The position numbers were made by a program, and so were the translations under genes. The notes beneath the pieces were generated by a model. That model ran no database searches and was not told the DNA's origin. It saw only the letters and a list, made by a program, of their open reading frames with translations. Below, in pieces: positions 63,989 through 64,000 of a DNA stretch of 64,000 nt. Where the stretch lies: assembly GCF_025465935.1 (NCBI RefSeq), contig NZ_JANLNV010000078.1, forward strand, positions 56,581 through 120,580, read 5' to 3'. Source of the stretch: Pseudomonas sp. 7P_10.2_Bac1 (GTDB taxonomy: Bacteria; Pseudomonadota; Gammaproteobacteria; Pseudomonadales; Pseudomonadaceae). Every line of letters begins with the position of its first letter. Position 1 is the first letter of the stretch.

Positions 63989-64000
63989 TAACAATGAGTA

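Overview
The window is a piece of a Pseudomonas chromosome, most likely from the P. fluorescens lineage. The order tRNA-His/Leu/His/Arg, folD, cysS, glnS, ppiB, lpxH is a conserved pseudomonad block. The intergenic REP-like palindromes (gtaggagcgagcttg / caagctcgctcctac) and the MarR-oprM-emrAB efflux operon point the same way. The species cannot be fixed from the sequence alone. No phage, insertion sequence, CRISPR array or plasmid gene is visible.

The first 29 kb is mainly core genome: four tRNAs on the minus strand with their own promoter, one-carbon and tRNA-charging enzymes, a cyclophilin and a lipid A hydrolase. Next come a MarR-controlled tripartite efflux pump, miaE, a universal stress protein behind a perfect Anr/FNR box, and acnB with an unusually structured leader. 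PerM, TusA, BepA-like protease, NadA, a DJ-1/PfpI protein, a second FabF, HxlR, a cupin, OhrR/Ohr and the reverse-transsulfuration pair CBS/CGL follow.

From 29 to 64 kb the window is accessory metabolism arranged as small regulator-transporter-enzyme modules. (a) 29.0-34.2 kb: LysR, MHS transporter, class II aldolase, 2-hydroxyacid dehydrogenase and a deacetylase-fold amidohydrolase. (b) 34.4-40.0 kb: a dedicated tonB-exbB-exbD-receptor-histidine acid phosphatase cluster preceded by a well spaced candidate PhoB box, which suggests TonB-driven scavenging of an organic phosphate such as phytate. (c) 41.8-44.8 kb: transporter, maleate isomerase and LysR, a maleate-to-fumarate module. (d) 45.1-47.5 kb: LysR and an aldehyde dehydrogenase, then a repeat-filled gap. 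(e) 49.3-56.7 kb: two neighbouring modules that each pair an RraA-family aldolase with a dehydrogenase and a divergent LysR, plus an ACS-type transporter and a VOC protein. (f) 56.8-63.9 kb: a winged-helix regulator, pxpB-pxpC, a biotin carrier, a biotin carboxylase, a carrier-like protein that has lost its biotin lysine, an MHS transporter and pxpA.

The most interesting system is (f). PxpB and PxpC are the halves of the carboxyltransferase domain of urea carboxylase. Together with separate biotin carboxylase and carrier subunits they would form all the parts of a split urea-carboxylase-like enzyme acting beside the 5-oxoprolinase subunit PxpA. The second point of interest is (b), where sequence and regulation together suggest a phosphate-responsive TonB system with its own energising complex.
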